From Gordius sp. MW1 (Eukaryota > Nematomorpha > Gordioida > Gordea > Gordiidae): a stretch of 64,000 nucleotides of DNA. Of this stretch, positions 28,601 through 37,713 are shown piece after piece; position 1 is the first letter of the stretch, and the number at the start of each line of letters is the position of its first letter. The position numbers and the translations under genes were made by a program. The stretch covers positions 7,896,413-7,960,412 of the forward strand of contig OZ038533.1 of assembly GCA_964036665.1 (NCBI GenBank), written 5' to 3'. The notes below the pieces were generated by a model. It worked only from the letters and a program-made list of their open reading frames with translations, ran no database searches and was not told the DNA's origin.

Positions 28601-30174
28601 AAATAAGATCACATAATTTAATAGATATTTTAATTACCACTGTCAGAAAAATCATCCATTTCACTGTCAGAGGCATCTTCCTGATTATATTCCAAGGTAA
28701 CTGTTAATGTTTAAACAAAGTGACCATATGTTTAATATTTAAAAATAAATAGTAAACTAGCCATAAAACTTTTATTCACAAATGCAAATTTAATTATTTG
28801 AGGATTTTGACTTTACTAACTTTAAAGGCACAAAGAGGTGTAAAAATAATAATATATTCAAAATAAACAGAAAAAATTTTTACCCTTAGATGGTCCAACC
28901 CCTTCATTGTGTATGGGATTAACATTGTGTGGTGATTTTCCTAAGGCATCAAAGAAAACATCTTCTTCAGAATCATCAAATTGTGGTGAACTTTTGGATC
29001 CACTAAAATTAATCAACTTATTTTGTATGGCCTTAGGGAGGTGAAACTTAAGTGTGTTCTTAACGTCAGTTTTTTCACAAGAGGGGCTAGTTAAAGATTG
29101 TGATGAGTCAGAAAGAATAGGGGAATCTATATTTTGGCTTAAATCGGGGGGTGTTGATGTCATGGGACAAACAAAATTTGTATCAGGATGAGTATTCAAA
29201 TTCTTTTGCAATTGTGCTTTTTTAATGTCTAATGATTTTGTTTCAAACAAAGATTCATGAACAAAGTGATTGCTTGTCCTGAATCTTTTTTTAGGTGGAT
29301 GACTTTTGTTAGTTATACAAAAATTTTTATCATCAGGTTTAATTTTAGATGTTGATGTTGTAGAGGAACTTATAAGTTTATCAACTATTTTCTTAATAGG
29401 TCTTTTCCGTGATATAGGTTTTGTAAATTTACATGAACTTTGATAATTGTTGACACATGGCAAGGATCTCCGAGTCAATTTTGGATTATTGCATTGAAGC
29501 TGCTTTTTCTTATCCAAATCATGAGATGGTGGTTGAAATTTATTCTTGATAAGGTGATTTGAAGAAGTGCTAGTTAAATTGTCAGCGCAATGGGTAGAAG
29601 ATTTAGACTTTTTATTTGTGGCCAACCATCTGCGACCATCAGTTCTAATTAAAAGGATGTCTTATTATAAATTTATTGTTAAAATAGCATATTTATTTTT
29701 ATTGCACTATATCAAGCAACATCTTAAAGTAGCGATTTAAAGAATTTGTCAAATTCGTAAAAATGTATACAAAAATTAAAAAAGTATTATCTCTTAAATT
29801 ATTATTATATTAATAATTTAAGTACAATAGGCTGGTACAGGATCCCGTATTGCTAATTTTGTTGGTACTAATTTTAGACTGTTTGATATAATTGTTTTTG
29901 CATGGATCTTTCAATTTTTTAGGTGACAAACAATAATTATTGTCTTTAAGCACACAAGGCAATTTTCTTTTTATATTGCTTGTAATTGTACTCTTTGTTT
30001 TACTTATAGATTGATTTCGCAAAGGATAAGATCTTAGCTGTTTTGAAGATTCCTTATTTATTACGCCGAATTTTTCCTAAAAAACGTTATAAATATTACA
30101 TTTTTAATAAATACTTTATTATAAGATTCATTTTTAGTTTTTCGAGGCCTAAGATTATACTGTTTATCTTCCAT
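1876..30174 (-). CDS. TRIP12: TRIP12/UFD4-family HECT E3 ubiquitin-protein ligase (complete, 37 exons)
   Basis: HECT ligases accept ubiquitin from an E2 on a catalytic Cys and pass it to substrate lysines. TRIP12/UFD4 acts in the ubiquitin-fusion-degradation and N-degron pathways. I chained GT-AG exons by phase and family similarity: 30174-30115, 30076-29826, 29644-28884, 28700-28638, 27888-27775, 27259-27063, 26912-26814, 26638-26546, 26429-26268, 25527-25405, 24666-24555, 24493-24358, 23458-23209, 22659-22553, 22012-21894, 21520-21373, 20876-20792, 20113-19702, 19084-18674, 18432-18230, 13329-12958, 12766-12644, 12301-12020, 11017-10913, 10831-10372, 10090-9791, 9533-9435, 8776-8571, 8256-8111, 7653-7389, 4614-4386, 3774-3599, 3303-3124, 2931-2779, 2674-2561, 2462-2264, 2072-1876. 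The sum is 7512 nt and stays in frame, giving 2503 residues against about 2000 in vertebrates. The ATG is preceded by an in-frame TAA. Conserved exons are secure. Exons 1, 2, 5, 19, 23 and 27 rest mainly on splice phase. The WWE domain of animal TRIP12 is not seen. Confidence 0.92.
4914..4925. repeat. Target-site duplication, left copy (Penelope-like element)
   Basis: AACATTGAATCA is repeated exactly at 7191-7202 on the other side of the element. A duplication of 10-20 bp is usual for Penelope-like insertions. Confidence 0.85.
4961..5018. repeat. Left arm of the Penelope-like element's terminal inverted repeat
   Basis: This stretch is the near-perfect reverse complement of 7134-7190 (for example GGTGGATTTGGATTGATAGC against its complement near 7150-7172). 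Two or three mismatches are visible. Penelope-like copies often have terminal repeats in direct or inverted orientation. Confidence 0.85.
5010..6449 (+). CDS. Penelope-like reverse transcriptase with GIY-YIG endonuclease
   Basis: A 479-residue open frame. The RT part has [17 protein letters not shown] (residues 6-22), [13 protein letters not shown] (71-83, palm Asp), [11 protein letters not shown] (131-141), [12 protein letters not shown] (165-176, catalytic DD) and LPFLNVTL (210-217). A linker leads to the endonuclease: [18 protein letters not shown] (378-395), with the YVG of the GIY-YIG fold, [11 protein letters not shown], and the downstream [15 protein letters not shown] (447-461) that holds the expected Glu. 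RT followed by C-terminal GIY-YIG is the diagnostic order of canonical Penelope-like elements. The frame starts late relative to complete family members. Its first codons lie inside the left inverted repeat, so the annotated ATG is probably not the native start. Confidence 0.93.
   Translation: MERTILPKIHKPSIPLRPIVSSYNSYNFNVSQYLISTLQPYVDSPLILKNSLDLINRLKSFPLPDSFSLVSFDIQSLFTNIPLEDHAINYCLKLYDKIQQPPFTKTIFKDLLNFCTTNNFQLNNINYDQIDGTAMGNPLAPIISNIFLNELESYIQTSSLFPPFYARYVDDILCIWPHNLTTDLNNFLNVLNSFHKKIIFTVEIETNKQLPFLNVTLHNLNDKIITTVYRKPTDSSKFIPWHSHSPSSFKINTFRMMVKRAITHCSLESDRDIEMDNITQRFLELNYPLDLLTNIKNKFLTFPKMSTNVDSTPNTDHYFSIPFHTNLSNNFLKEIKKILHVHKIDNFKFSQKTTSNLFSLIKPINNITDKNLVSNLIYKISCADCDQFYVGETKRTLAQRIQEHKAPLTRCATHSAVAEHSLTNQHSIDWDNPTVLYKARFNQERKFVESVLIDRLKPKINDQPGQFRSYKHTHPHLPL
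6481..6790 (+). pseudogene. Decayed duplicate of the GIY-YIG endonuclease segment
   Basis: Just after the ORF stop, the sequence repeats in degraded form the coding order of 6165-6440. It holds CTGTGTCGATTACTATCAAT (compare the CADCDQF codons), then GAGACAAC and the ACACAAAG-like string, the CATAGCGCGATACAA segment, a TTTCGTAGAAAGCG stretch identical to the FVES codons, and CATCCAATTTCATTACCACA. Indels break every frame. It appears to be a second copy of the 3' coding end within the same element. Confidence 0.7.
7103..7140 (+). ncRNA. Hammerhead-ribozyme-like motif at the Penelope-like 3' end
   Basis: The order CTGAAGA (matches the CUGANGA core), a small helix II (GGAC...GTCC, 7111-7125) and GAAA (7126-7129) reproduces the conserved hammerhead core. 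Hammerhead motifs are known in Penelope-like terminal regions. The expected short helix III after GAAA looks damaged (TA-TTG-CG instead of a paired 2-bp stem), so this copy may be inactive. Confidence 0.55.
7389..13329 (-). CDS. TRIP12: TRIP12 exons 21-30: conserved middle region up to the HECT domain
   Basis: This block encodes about residues 1303-2088. Recognisable TRIP12 blocks are [18 protein letters not shown] and [14 protein letters not shown] (exon 21), [16 protein letters not shown] (exon 22), [17 protein letters not shown] (exon 28), [20 protein letters not shown] (exon 29) and [19 protein letters not shown] (exon 30). Exons 23, 25, 26 and 27 are variable inserts and are supported mainly by splice sites and phase. 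The large intron before exon 21 (18229-13330) is packed with repeats. The 281-nt intron before exon 26 contains a short MITE. Confidence 0.88.
10175..10325. mobile_element. GGCGTAGCC-type MITE in TRIP12 intron 25
   Basis: Terminal segments CATGGGCGTAGCCA and TGGCGACGCTCATG are imperfect inverted repeats. The interior has a G-run, a C-rich run and AT-rich sequence. The flanking octamers AATGCCTT and AATGCATT match at 7 of 8 positions, consistent with an 8-bp target duplication. It makes up about half of a 281-nt intron. Confidence 0.7.
13420..13600. repeat. G-rich dispersed repeat
   Basis: It begins with a GGGCCTTCGGCCC hairpin, continues as a G/A-rich tract of GGGAAGG units, then CATATTTGCTATGCAATTTA and GAGAATGCCTATA. 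A close copy lies at 59311-59445 and a diverged inverted copy at 63540-63700. No coding potential is seen. Confidence 0.65.
13601..13875 (-). mobile_element. tRNA-derived SINE, full-length-like copy
   Basis: Read on the minus strand, a tRNA-like head (13875 to about 13795) has an A-box-like TGGTGTGACGGG and a B box GGTTCAAGCTC. It is followed by an AT-rich spacer and a body containing TGACCAATGG and CCATTGGCC, ending with a conserved GGTTAACATTGATAATTA block. Related copies are at 17025-17260, 17353-17645, 60350-60628, 62024-62206 and 62228-62405. The head does not fold into a proper cloverleaf, so it is not a tRNA gene. Confidence 0.72.
13876..14600. repeat. Long duplicated block, paralogue of 60629-61352
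   Basis: About 700 bp recurs with few differences near the right end of the window. Shared landmarks are GGGCTAAATTCT, GCCCAGGGCGGCCAGGGGTA, ACACGTGCGGTGTAATATC, GCGCGCCATCTAATAAAG and the terminal TTTTTAGGTTATATATAAAA. The CAGGGCGGCCAGGGGTAAAA segment occurs a third time at the window's end (from about 63899). Confidence 0.8.
15052..15275. mobile_element. GGCGTACCC-type MITE nested in the Helitron
   Basis: CATGGGCGTACCCAGG at the left, G-runs and CTGCCCCCTGGCTAATTAGG at the right. It interrupts Helitron sequence (GTGTATTAGCAGAATAT before, ATAGATAAATTT after) that is contiguous in the copy at 34195-34250. Confidence 0.65.
15506..15931. mobile_element. Further GGCGTAGCC-type MITE copies inside the Helitron
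   Basis: One copy begins at 15506 (CATGGGCGTAGCCAGGGG) with long C-runs up to about 15715. Another, inverted, ends at 15931 (CCTGGGTACGCCCATG). The segment ACGGTCGCAGGAAAATTTT near 15799 is the complement of 15115-15140, so the copies at 15052 and 15931 face each other. Confidence 0.6.
16425..16860 (-). repeat. Tandem array of SINE-body units
   Basis: Four unit starts (GGCCAATGGTCATTTTTTTC, then CATTGGTCAGCAGCCA) recur about every 100-130 bp near 16427, 16518, 16623 and 16752 without tRNA-like heads. The array continues the paralogous order seen at 61350-61930. Confidence 0.75.
17025..17645 (-). mobile_element. Two SINE copies (one head-truncated)
   Basis: The copy at 17025-17260 ends in GGGTTCGAATCCCGGAGA on the minus strand, a good B box, with the rest of the tRNA-like head missing. 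The copy at 17353-17645 has a head with GGGTTCAAGCCAGGG and CTGGATATCCC. Short GTAAGGGGCA repeats lie between them (17255-17340). Confidence 0.7.
18230..20876 (-). CDS. TRIP12: TRIP12 exons 17-20: central low-complexity linker
   Basis: This block encodes about residues 932-1302. It is rich in Pro, Ser and Ala and poorly conserved, as the corresponding linker of vertebrate TRIP12 is. Exon 18 (20113-19702) is chosen in the frame reading [15 protein letters not shown] because it stays open to a strong GTATGT donor. Another frame from a nearby acceptor is also open for about 45 codons. Exon 19 could end at 18683 or 18674, both in the same phase. Exon 20 ends in a segment ([11 protein letters not shown]) that resembles the helix before the conserved middle domain. 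Confidence 0.72.
21373..27888 (-). CDS. TRIP12: TRIP12 exons 5-16: armadillo-like repeat region
   Basis: This block encodes about residues 379-932. Family landmarks appear in order: a [15 protein letters not shown] motif (exon 6), [18 protein letters not shown] (exon 7), [19 protein letters not shown] (exon 8), [14 protein letters not shown] (exon 9), [13 protein letters not shown] joined to ELMPQLP (exons 12-13), then [16 protein letters not shown] and [19 protein letters not shown] (exons 14-15). These match the helical-repeat substrate-binding half of TRIP12. In animal TRIP12 the segment after ELMP-LP carries a WWE domain. Here exon 13 has about 60 unrelated residues with no Trp. A 61-nt intron (24554-24494) separates exons 11 and 12 and explains an apparent frameshift. 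Every exon border is GT-AG and phase-compatible. Confidence 0.93.
21588..21752. mobile_element. GGCGTAGCC-type MITE in TRIP12 intron 15
   Basis: CATGGGCGTAGCCAAG at the left and CTGGCGACGCCGAT at the right, with an internal C-run and AATTTCAAAAAATGA in common with the copy at 10175-10325. It fills nearly half of a 373-nt intron. No clear target duplication is seen. Confidence 0.65.
28638..30174 (-). CDS. TRIP12: TRIP12 exons 1-4: N-terminal disordered, basic region
   Basis: This block encodes residues 1 to about 378. The start is [12 protein letters not shown] at 30174. The sequence is rich in Lys, Ser, Asn and Pro and includes KKRF- and RKRP-like basic clusters compatible with nuclear localisation. 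An acidic stretch ([11 protein letters not shown] in exon 3, then [11 protein letters not shown] in exon 4) ends it. Vertebrate TRIP12 also has a long disordered, basic N-terminus, but residue-level conservation is absent here. The intron between exons 1 and 2 would be only 38 nt (30114-30077), and the exon 2 donor (GTACTT) is weak, so these joins are the least certain. The open frame of exon 3 (761 nt) is clear. Confidence 0.7.
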
Positions 30175-31699
30175 AGATGTATTTTTGTTTTATTCATCAC
30201 AGAAGTGGAACGATTCTATTAACAAGCTTAAAGAATAATGATATCGATCAGATGACTTTATGTAATCAACAAAATACACCTAGCGGATAATTTCTCACAA
30301 TCCTAAAAGGTAATAAAACTGCATGACTTTTCGATATAGGCTGATTCTATAATTATCAAATTTTTTATATTGTTAAAAATTTTGTCATAGACTTATAATA
30401 CTCATTAGAGGCCAGGGCAACCAAATGTTCTATCTTTTTTAAATACTATTGATTGCGACTTCCTAAACAATTTTATTGATTCTGGTTATAATGATCATTA
30501 ATCTCAATTTCACAAACATTTTTGTTAGAAGGAAAACATTCTCTAAAAAGGCTATAGCAATTTAAAGTCTTGAAGTTACTTAATAATTACGAGGGGAGTA
30601 AGCAAGACTATCCCAATGGATTTTATTTTTTATTATAAAATTTGATAAAGATTATGAAGATTGAATTAAAATTTCTTGTTAATTGTTATAAATGTGTCTA
30701 ATGGCTTTAACATTGGCTGCAGGCACACAATGATTTACAGCAAAATTTTTGTAAACGTTTCAATGTTTGTACTTGTACTTAGTATCAGCGGTTGAGACTT
30801 TAAAAATTCCTGACCCACATTCATTATTCGTTTTTTCTGCATGTAAAAAATACAAGAACAAAACTCCTTCCAAAATTTTGAATATGCCAACTAAAAACAT
30901 TGCCTGACTTGAACCATTGGCATTCAAATTTACAACTACAAGTTTCAATTCAAATAAAATAAATTTTATTTACGAAGATAGATCTATTTAATCTTAGAAA
31001 GCAAAACTTAATTAAAGCAACTAATTTAGCGTTTCTGAAACTAAATTTTGGGTTAAACTTAACAACAATGCCTCCTATATTGCCATAAGAAGAATTTGGT
31101 TCAGGAAAGTAAAAAAACAAAGATCGAAAGTTTTGTACCCCAAGTTCTACTACCAGCTTAATACCTTTTGCTGGGAATTATTAACGATTTATATATCTAA
31201 TAGATAGTTCGACACATACTCAAGGAAAAAATACACATACTCAAGGAAAAAAATCCGATTACAAGCCATGATCTATTGTAATTAAGTTGAATGAAACTTG
31301 ATTGCGATGGAATATTGTTATTGATAGGGGGGGGGGGATAATTCACTGGTGGGTAAAAGGTAAAAATCAAGCATGGTTTGGACAATTATTGTATATATTC
31401 TAAATCAAAAAACTATCATCGCGTGGTCTCTAAACTCTAGTCGTCTTGTTTATCCTGTTAATCATGTTTAGCGGCTATAATATTTAAATAATTATCTTGT
31501 ACCTTTGGTAGAAATGTATCAGCAAACTTTTTTGTATGAATCACTAAGGATATATGCACTTAAACAAAAGTTGATCGCTATACACCAAGAGAAATTCGGC
31601 ACTATTATTATGTATCCCAATTTAGCTCTAAAATCCGTTTTATGATTAGTTATAACAATATAAAGCAGACAACTATTCTTCCCTTTTGTCCAAATGAAA
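30175..31699. other. Upstream region of TRIP12, no feature recognised
   Basis: AT-rich, with no convincing TATA element, CpG cluster or ORF. A G-run sits at 31327-31338. The TRIP12 promoter should lie in the proximal part, but nothing in the sequence localises it. Confidence 0.4.
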
Positions 31700-32700
31700 G
31701 AAAAATAATGTTGTGAATTTCTGAGGAAATAATCTTTATGTTAAGTAAAACTGAAAGGCGTCAGTCGTTGGAAAAATTTTACACGTCAACACTGTTCCCC
31801 CTCCCACTTCAACCATCTGCCCTAATAAGAATGTATTACTTTTATTCTCTGGCACAACCAGGGATTAGGGCAAACAACTATTTTTTAAAATTGGTTTGGT
31901 CATCTAAATGAAAGGGCAGTTTATCAATAGAATGTATGAGATGCCAAAGATCCTAAGTTAAAAACATCGTATAACCCGACCTGACAGTTTTTATGACAGA
32001 TGAAGATTCAGTCAGGTACATTTGGTTGTGGTAAGTCTATTGTCGCTCTCAAAATACATGTATTTCAGGCCATGGATCGTTTACAAACTCACAAATCGCT
32101 TTAGCGATGTATCAGTTAAAAATTTGGCATATTAATTTATTTAGGATTGACTTTTTAATTTTGGTGTTCCAAAGTTAATTACAACTCATAAGCCAGCGTT
32201 ATATGGATCCACTTTTTTTCGCAAATTATCATTAAAATTCTCAGCATATTTTTAAGACTACGGCCTATCATCCGTCGTTTAACGCATTGGTCGAGGATTA
32301 TGATAGGCAAAACATCTATTATTGTTCAAGAGGGTTCTAAGAATGAGGAAATATTACATTAATTCTTCTCAGCATTCCGTGGACAATTATTGGGGATATT
32401 GAGGGCATTATCAACTGCTTATGACATGATACGCTTCCTATTGAATATTTTCAAAAACAGATGACACAATAAAATTAAGTTATATAAGGCTAAAGAAAAT
32501 AATGCAAAGCTTAACTTTTGTCTTACTAGGAAACATGACAGGAGGGAATGTAATCACAAGGAATTAAAAACATTTGATTTGCGTCTGTTGGTAATGACGC
32601 TTTAAAAAAATATCGCAATACACATGCGACGGGCCTTTCAAGGTCCTACAACAATTCCACAAGGAAGAATATCAATTGACAAGCTTAAACGATTTGAAAA
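31700..32700 (+). pseudogene. Degraded Ty3/gypsy-like integrase relic
   Basis: With stops and shifts, the plus strand reads GHGSFTNSQIALAMYQLK (32069 onward), which resembles the integrase core around its second Asp. Further on it reads KTTAYHPSFNALVEDYDR (about 32254-32307), close to the TTAYHP-x-NG-x-VER-x-NR signature of LTR-element integrases. A Lys-rich stretch near 32490-32560 could be the integrase tail. No LTRs, primer-binding site or RT are found, so this is a fossil fragment with uncertain limits. Confidence 0.5.
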
Positions 32701-33261
32701 AAATCTTCGCCTCTTCAACAAAACACCATAAGATTAAGAAGAATTATATCTTTTTATGCCAACTACATGAATTTGGCTACGTCATAATCATCTAAAAGTG
32801 AACTTTAATCCTAAACCATGAAATTCTTAGTTAAATTTGATCATAAATCTTCACTATAAAACTGCATATTCAATTTCTAAATAAAACAAATTTTGAAGTA
32901 GGTTTTTGAGTGTAAAAAACGTTTCATCATTTACTTTGAGTATTAATTACACGGTTCAACAAAAAAATCAACCGGCAAACTGTTTGCAGATTCTGGTAGA
33001 GTTTTTCACGGTGAACACAAATATGTTTTTAGTTTTTTTCCCTATACGTCAAGTTTTTTAAATATTCGCTGTCAAAGTTGCCAAAAACGCGATTCTATCA
33101 AACGTCAATAACTTGCAAATTAGTCGGTAAAAATTTTATTTAATATATTTAATGCGTAGATATAGGGGAGAAGAATGTGTTTACAATTTTTTATCCTAGC
33201 ACTTTTACTTTTTAAATTATATACAAAATTAATTATCCTTATCTTTTGAATTGACAAATTA

Positions 33262-33432
33262 CACCAGACTTGAGGGCGCCCTCCCTTCTCTTCAACACTA
33301 GGAATTAAGTGCGTGTTGTTGTTTTGGTAATAGTAGTAGTAGAGTAGATAAACAACAACAAAACAACAACACGCACTTATTTCCTAGTGTTGAAGAGAAG
33401 GGAGGGCGCCCTCAAGTCTGGTGTAATTTGTC
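33262..33432. repeat. Near-perfect inverted repeat at the element's centre
   Basis: ACACCAGACTTGAGGGCGCC ... CTTCTCTTCAACACTAGGAA and its complement enclose AGTAGTAGTAGAGTAGATAA. The arms are about 70 bp with very few mismatches, and could form a long hairpin. Confidence 0.85.
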
Positions 33433-33456
33433 AATGTAAAAGATAGGGATAGTTAA

Positions 33457-34285
33457 TCTTATATATAAAAATGAAACTATATATGTATGTTTGTGTGTGT
33501 GTTTGTGTGTATGCCGCCACCAATTTTGAAAAACTACCAGACCGATTTGGCTCAAAATTTCAGTTTTGTCCTGACACTCCGAAGCATGTTTTAAGATTTG
33601 TTCGAGCCAAATAGGTCCAGTAGTTTTCATCGAGTTTGTTTTATACGTTTTGACGTTTAATAAAATGTCAATCAAACGCAACCTCATGATGTACTGCGTA
33701 TCTATCGTTTGTAGTGTGATAAATGTAGGCATGTGCTGTTTCTACGATTTGAAACATTGAGTATCAAAGTCATTTTTTGCTTATTTTTCACGTCAATTAT
33801 TATTATTATAGGACGGTCGTGTCCTCCTGCGTGGCAAAATAAATTAAAAAATCTAATTTTGTCATTTTTTGCGCGTTAAATATGGAGAAAAATTAAAATA
33901 CTTTTAACAATGTGCCAAGAAATGTTGATATATCTCAGTTCTTCGGACATTAATAAGTTCAGAATTAAAAGTTTTATTCAGAAACAAATACTATAATTAT
34001 GATATTGTTTCTTAATTAAAAAAAATTAAAAAAAAATTGCTTGAAGGGCCAGGGGGCCAAAGATTTTTCCCTTGGGGGGGAGGGGCATGGGGCCAGGTTT
34101 TCTCTCTTGGGTGGGCCTGGGCCTTGGACCCTCTTTAACTATTTGTTTAAAAATCTTTGCCTAATAAACACTTACAAATTATACTTGATATATTCTTAAT
34201 CTATTGAAATTTATCTATAAGATGATTCATATTCTGCTAATACACCCGGGTAAATGGCAAAACAACGTTTGCCTGGTTCATCTAG
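33457..34285 (+). mobile_element. Non-autonomous Helitron with exact boundaries
   Basis: It begins TCTTATATATAAAAATGAAA and ends with a GGCAAA-ACAACG-TTTGCC hairpin (34257-34274), then TGGTTCATCTAG. The host palindrome's intact left arm reads AATTAATTTTGTATA. The interrupted right arm reads AGTTAA, then this insert, then TTTTGTATA. Insertion is therefore between A and T without duplication, as expected for Helitrons. A GT-rich microsatellite follows the 5' end (33480-33512). No Rep/helicase gene is present. Confidence 0.9.
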
Positions 34286-34588
34286 TTTTGTATATAATTT
34301 AAAAAGTAAAAGTGCCAGGATAAAAAAAAATTGTGAATACATTTCTCTCCCATATATCTACGAATTAAATCTATTAAACAAAATTTTTACCCACTAATTT
34401 CCATGTTATTGACGTTTGAAAAACGCTAAAATCGCGTTTTTGGCAAATTTGACAGCGAACATCTAAAAAACTTGACGTACAGGGAAAAAATTAAAGACAT
34501 GTTTGTGTTCACCATGAAAAACTCTACCAGAATCTGAAAACAATTTGCCGGTTGATTTCACAAGTCCATTATTTGTTGACCAGTGTTA

Positions 34589-36536
34589 TTAGCGTTATGT
34601 CATCATGCGCTTGTCTAGTAGTATAGAACTCGCAATTTCTAAAAACAAAGAATCTAAAAAAGTTTAAATAACCACGTTAACCCGACAGATACCACTAATG
34701 GTTCGGTTGAACCAATTTCTATAAAAAAAATTGGGGCATCTCAACATGCTCTAGATGACTAAACAATTTAGAATGTATGGAAAAATGGCATAGTTCCGAA
34801 AATATAAGGGTGTCACCTACAGGTCACACTGGGAGACATAAATATATGCTAATTTTAAAATTTTATTAAATGACCAGGATAAGTAAAAAAAATAGTTAAT
34901 TATAATGGAACGATGATCAACAATGAATGTGAGGTTTAACATTGCAGTATGGGCACATAATTATGGGTGCCTAGCTACATAAAGAGCAGCGCCGTTGAGT
35001 GCATTATTTTTCGTTGATGATAGTCTATCGCGTTTCTGACCTTGGAAAATCTATGATTTCAAGAATTGTGGACAATTAATTTTTGAAACTGCAGAGTTTA
35101 ATGATTTCTTACAATAGAGCTGACAGGCATTGTGTTAGGCGACATCCAATCGAAATATTGAAAAGCACCAATTTCTACCCCGAAGAGATACTTTGTGTGT
35201 GGCATTAACATTTAATCAGAGCATTATGCCGCCGATACATTTATTACATATCTTTGGGCATTGAATTTATATTTTACTGGGCATTTACAGAAATGTGATT
35301 TTACTATAAATAATAGGTGACAAATAAAAAAGTATGATTATCGTGCGAACATACTTCCATGAAGTTAAAAATATTCCAGCGGAATAAATCATTTCTTTTT
35401 TAGGGGTTTTATATCGATGTATAGGCATTTGAGACGATTTAAACGCACTGTTTCGTAGCTACGATGTTCATTTTTGAAAGAAAGACAAAATAATAATAAA
35501 GACATTTTTAGAATATACATTAAAAGAGACAAAATTGGAAGAAAGCTAGGTCATTTATGACATTTCCTTCTAATCCTATTTCATTTTAATTAAACAACGA
35601 TAACATGGCCTCTTGCTACTGTTCCATAGTAACAAGATTGCTGATTTTGGGGCCCTCACGCCACATCTTAGAACGAAATCTAAATGGCTTGCCATTTAAG
35701 ATTGGTTTTGCTCTGTGAGCATAGAAAATACCTTCGATTTATTAAATGAAATGTGGGTTGCACTATTTTTAATGTATTTAAACCTATCATTTAAAAAATC
35801 CTGAAAACCTCAAGCCTTAGAAAATTTGTGTGTTTGGACTGGTTAGAGTTGTCTGATTATTTTTTGAACCCGATTTTTAAGCATGGATATCATTTTGTTG
35901 AAGTTTTGACATTGTTTATTGGCAGATAAAAAATCTAAAGCAAAATAATAAAACTTTCATTTATTCAAGGGGGAATAACGACAATCAAAATTCTATTTAT
36001 CGATCTCTATAACTTTTTATAACGGCGGACTTAAGGCTACAAACCTGAAAATGGGATCAAGTTTTAAAAAGTCCGCCATCTACCATTAAAATGCTAGGGT
36101 AAATTCTATAAATATATTATAAAATCTGAATAAATTAGAGAAATGTAAACCTCTATCTAAGACCATTATAATTACAAATGGAACCAACTTTAGTCGCTTT
36201 TGGCATATTAGGAGGGACACTTTTATCTATAAATATAATTTAACCGCCATATTCCATATCAAAAAATCAGAGAAAATCGAAAATATCGTTTTACCAAGAC
36301 TTTTTATAGCTTAAAAGCGCAAAATTGTCTATCCTTGACTATTCTACCCCCACCCCCTATTTACTATCAACTTTTGCAAGAAAAAATAAAAAAAAAATTA
36401 TTAATACACTCATAGTTTTATAATTAAATGACGCTAGGGACATAAGCTCTGCCAAGCTAGTGTAGCCTGTAGATGACGTTCAACTTTATGGCAAATTTTA
36501 AAGATTAAAGTACTATGTTTAATAATCGTGCTACCA
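34589..36536. other. AT-rich stretch without recognised features
   Basis: No conserved ORF, structured repeat or RNA gene is seen between the palindromic element and the next hAT-type element. Confidence 0.45.
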
Positions 36537-36544
36537 ATTTTGTA

Positions 36545-37713
36545 TAGTGATGCGGAAAAACCGAGAAAAATCTCGGTCTCGTCTCGTCTCGTCTCGAAAA
36601 ACCGAGACGAGACGAGACGAGAATTTGAAAAATGGAGTCGAGATCGAGACGAGAATTTCGAGGTCGAGACGAGACGATACGAGATTTTCTCGGCGAGATC
36701 TCGACTTTTTATTGATCGTTAGATTTTAGTAAATTATTGTGTATTTTAATTTACATTTAAGTTATTAAGTGTAAATCAATATGTATGGAATATATTTGAT
36801 ATTAAAAAAAATCCCAAGTGTAGTTAATATTATATATTTTTGCAAAAAAATTAAAATTTGGCAATCATTTACCTAAGTATGGTTGATTTTTGTCATACAT
36901 TTAAATACGTACTCAATAATTTAAAGTTTAAACTTATGTTCTTAATTCTATAATAATGCTGCTTTTATTGTTGTTTTTACAACGTTTTAATTTGTGCAAC
37001 TAGTTATCAATTCTGTAAATAATAATAACATCATTAAATGTCACTCGCACTTTGTGGTTTATAGCGCTATAGTAAACATGCAATAAACACTATTGGCTAT
37101 AATTAATGATGGTTATATTAATGGACTTAAACATTTGCCTTAAATATGTTAAGGTCTACTTGAAGCATTAGCAAAGGTTAATAAAGGGTCTCATTTTGCT
37201 CAATTAAGCAACTAAATCAACTATAAGCGAACTTATAATTTTCGAAGTCCATTTATAGTTGACAGACACAGTGAATTTAATACAAATATTATAATTTGCT
37301 AGAACAATAAAATTTAATTTTTTATATTTCAAATTTATTTATAGTTTTTTTAGTCTGCACTTTTTATAGAAAATGTTATCTTTATGAGTTAATTCATATC
37401 TTTATATTGTCAATGAGATGTCGTGTCCTGCTAAATCTTTAAAAAGTTTGTGTATTAAAGTTTTTCGAAAAATATAAAATTTGCCATTTGGATTTTTGAA
37501 CACTTATTTATATTTTTAATAAAACAGGAGAAATTTTTATTCCGAATATATTTTTATTTAAAAGTCGAGACGAGACGAGAATTCTCGTCGAGACGAGACG
37601 AGACCGAGATTTTTCTAGACCGAGACGAGACGAGATCGAGATTTTCTTAATCGCTCCCGAGACGAGACGAGATTTTGTTTTCGAGACCGAGACGAGACGA
37701 GATCGAAACACTA
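36545..37713. mobile_element. hAT-type non-autonomous element with GAGAC-repeat termini
   Basis: Exact 8-bp duplications ATTTTGTA flank it (36537-36544, 37714-37721). The ends are TAGTGATGCGG and CGAAACACTA. About 150 bp at each end consists of GAGAC/GTCTC pentamer repeats in opposite orientation, around an AT-rich core without an ORF. The 8-bp duplication and TAGTG ends fit hAT. Short Arg/Ser-rich frames here are translations of the repeat. Confidence 0.87.

Larger units (their letters stand above)
32950..34585. mobile_element. Palindromic DNA element with TTA target duplication (Harbinger-like)
   Basis: Ends CACGGTTCAAC and GTTGACCAGTG are inverted repeats flanked by TTA on both sides (32947-32949, 34586-34588). 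Inner arms match over hundreds of bases (CAACCGGCAAACTG and complement, TTCTGGTAGAGTTTTTCA and complement, CTTGACGT blocks). A 3-bp TTA duplication is typical of PIF/Harbinger elements, but with no transposase the assignment is tentative. A Helitron of 829 bp splits the right arm. A related partial copy starts at 56712. Confidence 0.75.

Noticed and set aside
36528-36729. Arg/Ser/Glu-rich frames near 36.5 kb and on the minus strand near 37.6 kb
   Set aside because: These are translations of the GAGAC pentamer arrays at the ends of a hAT-type element.
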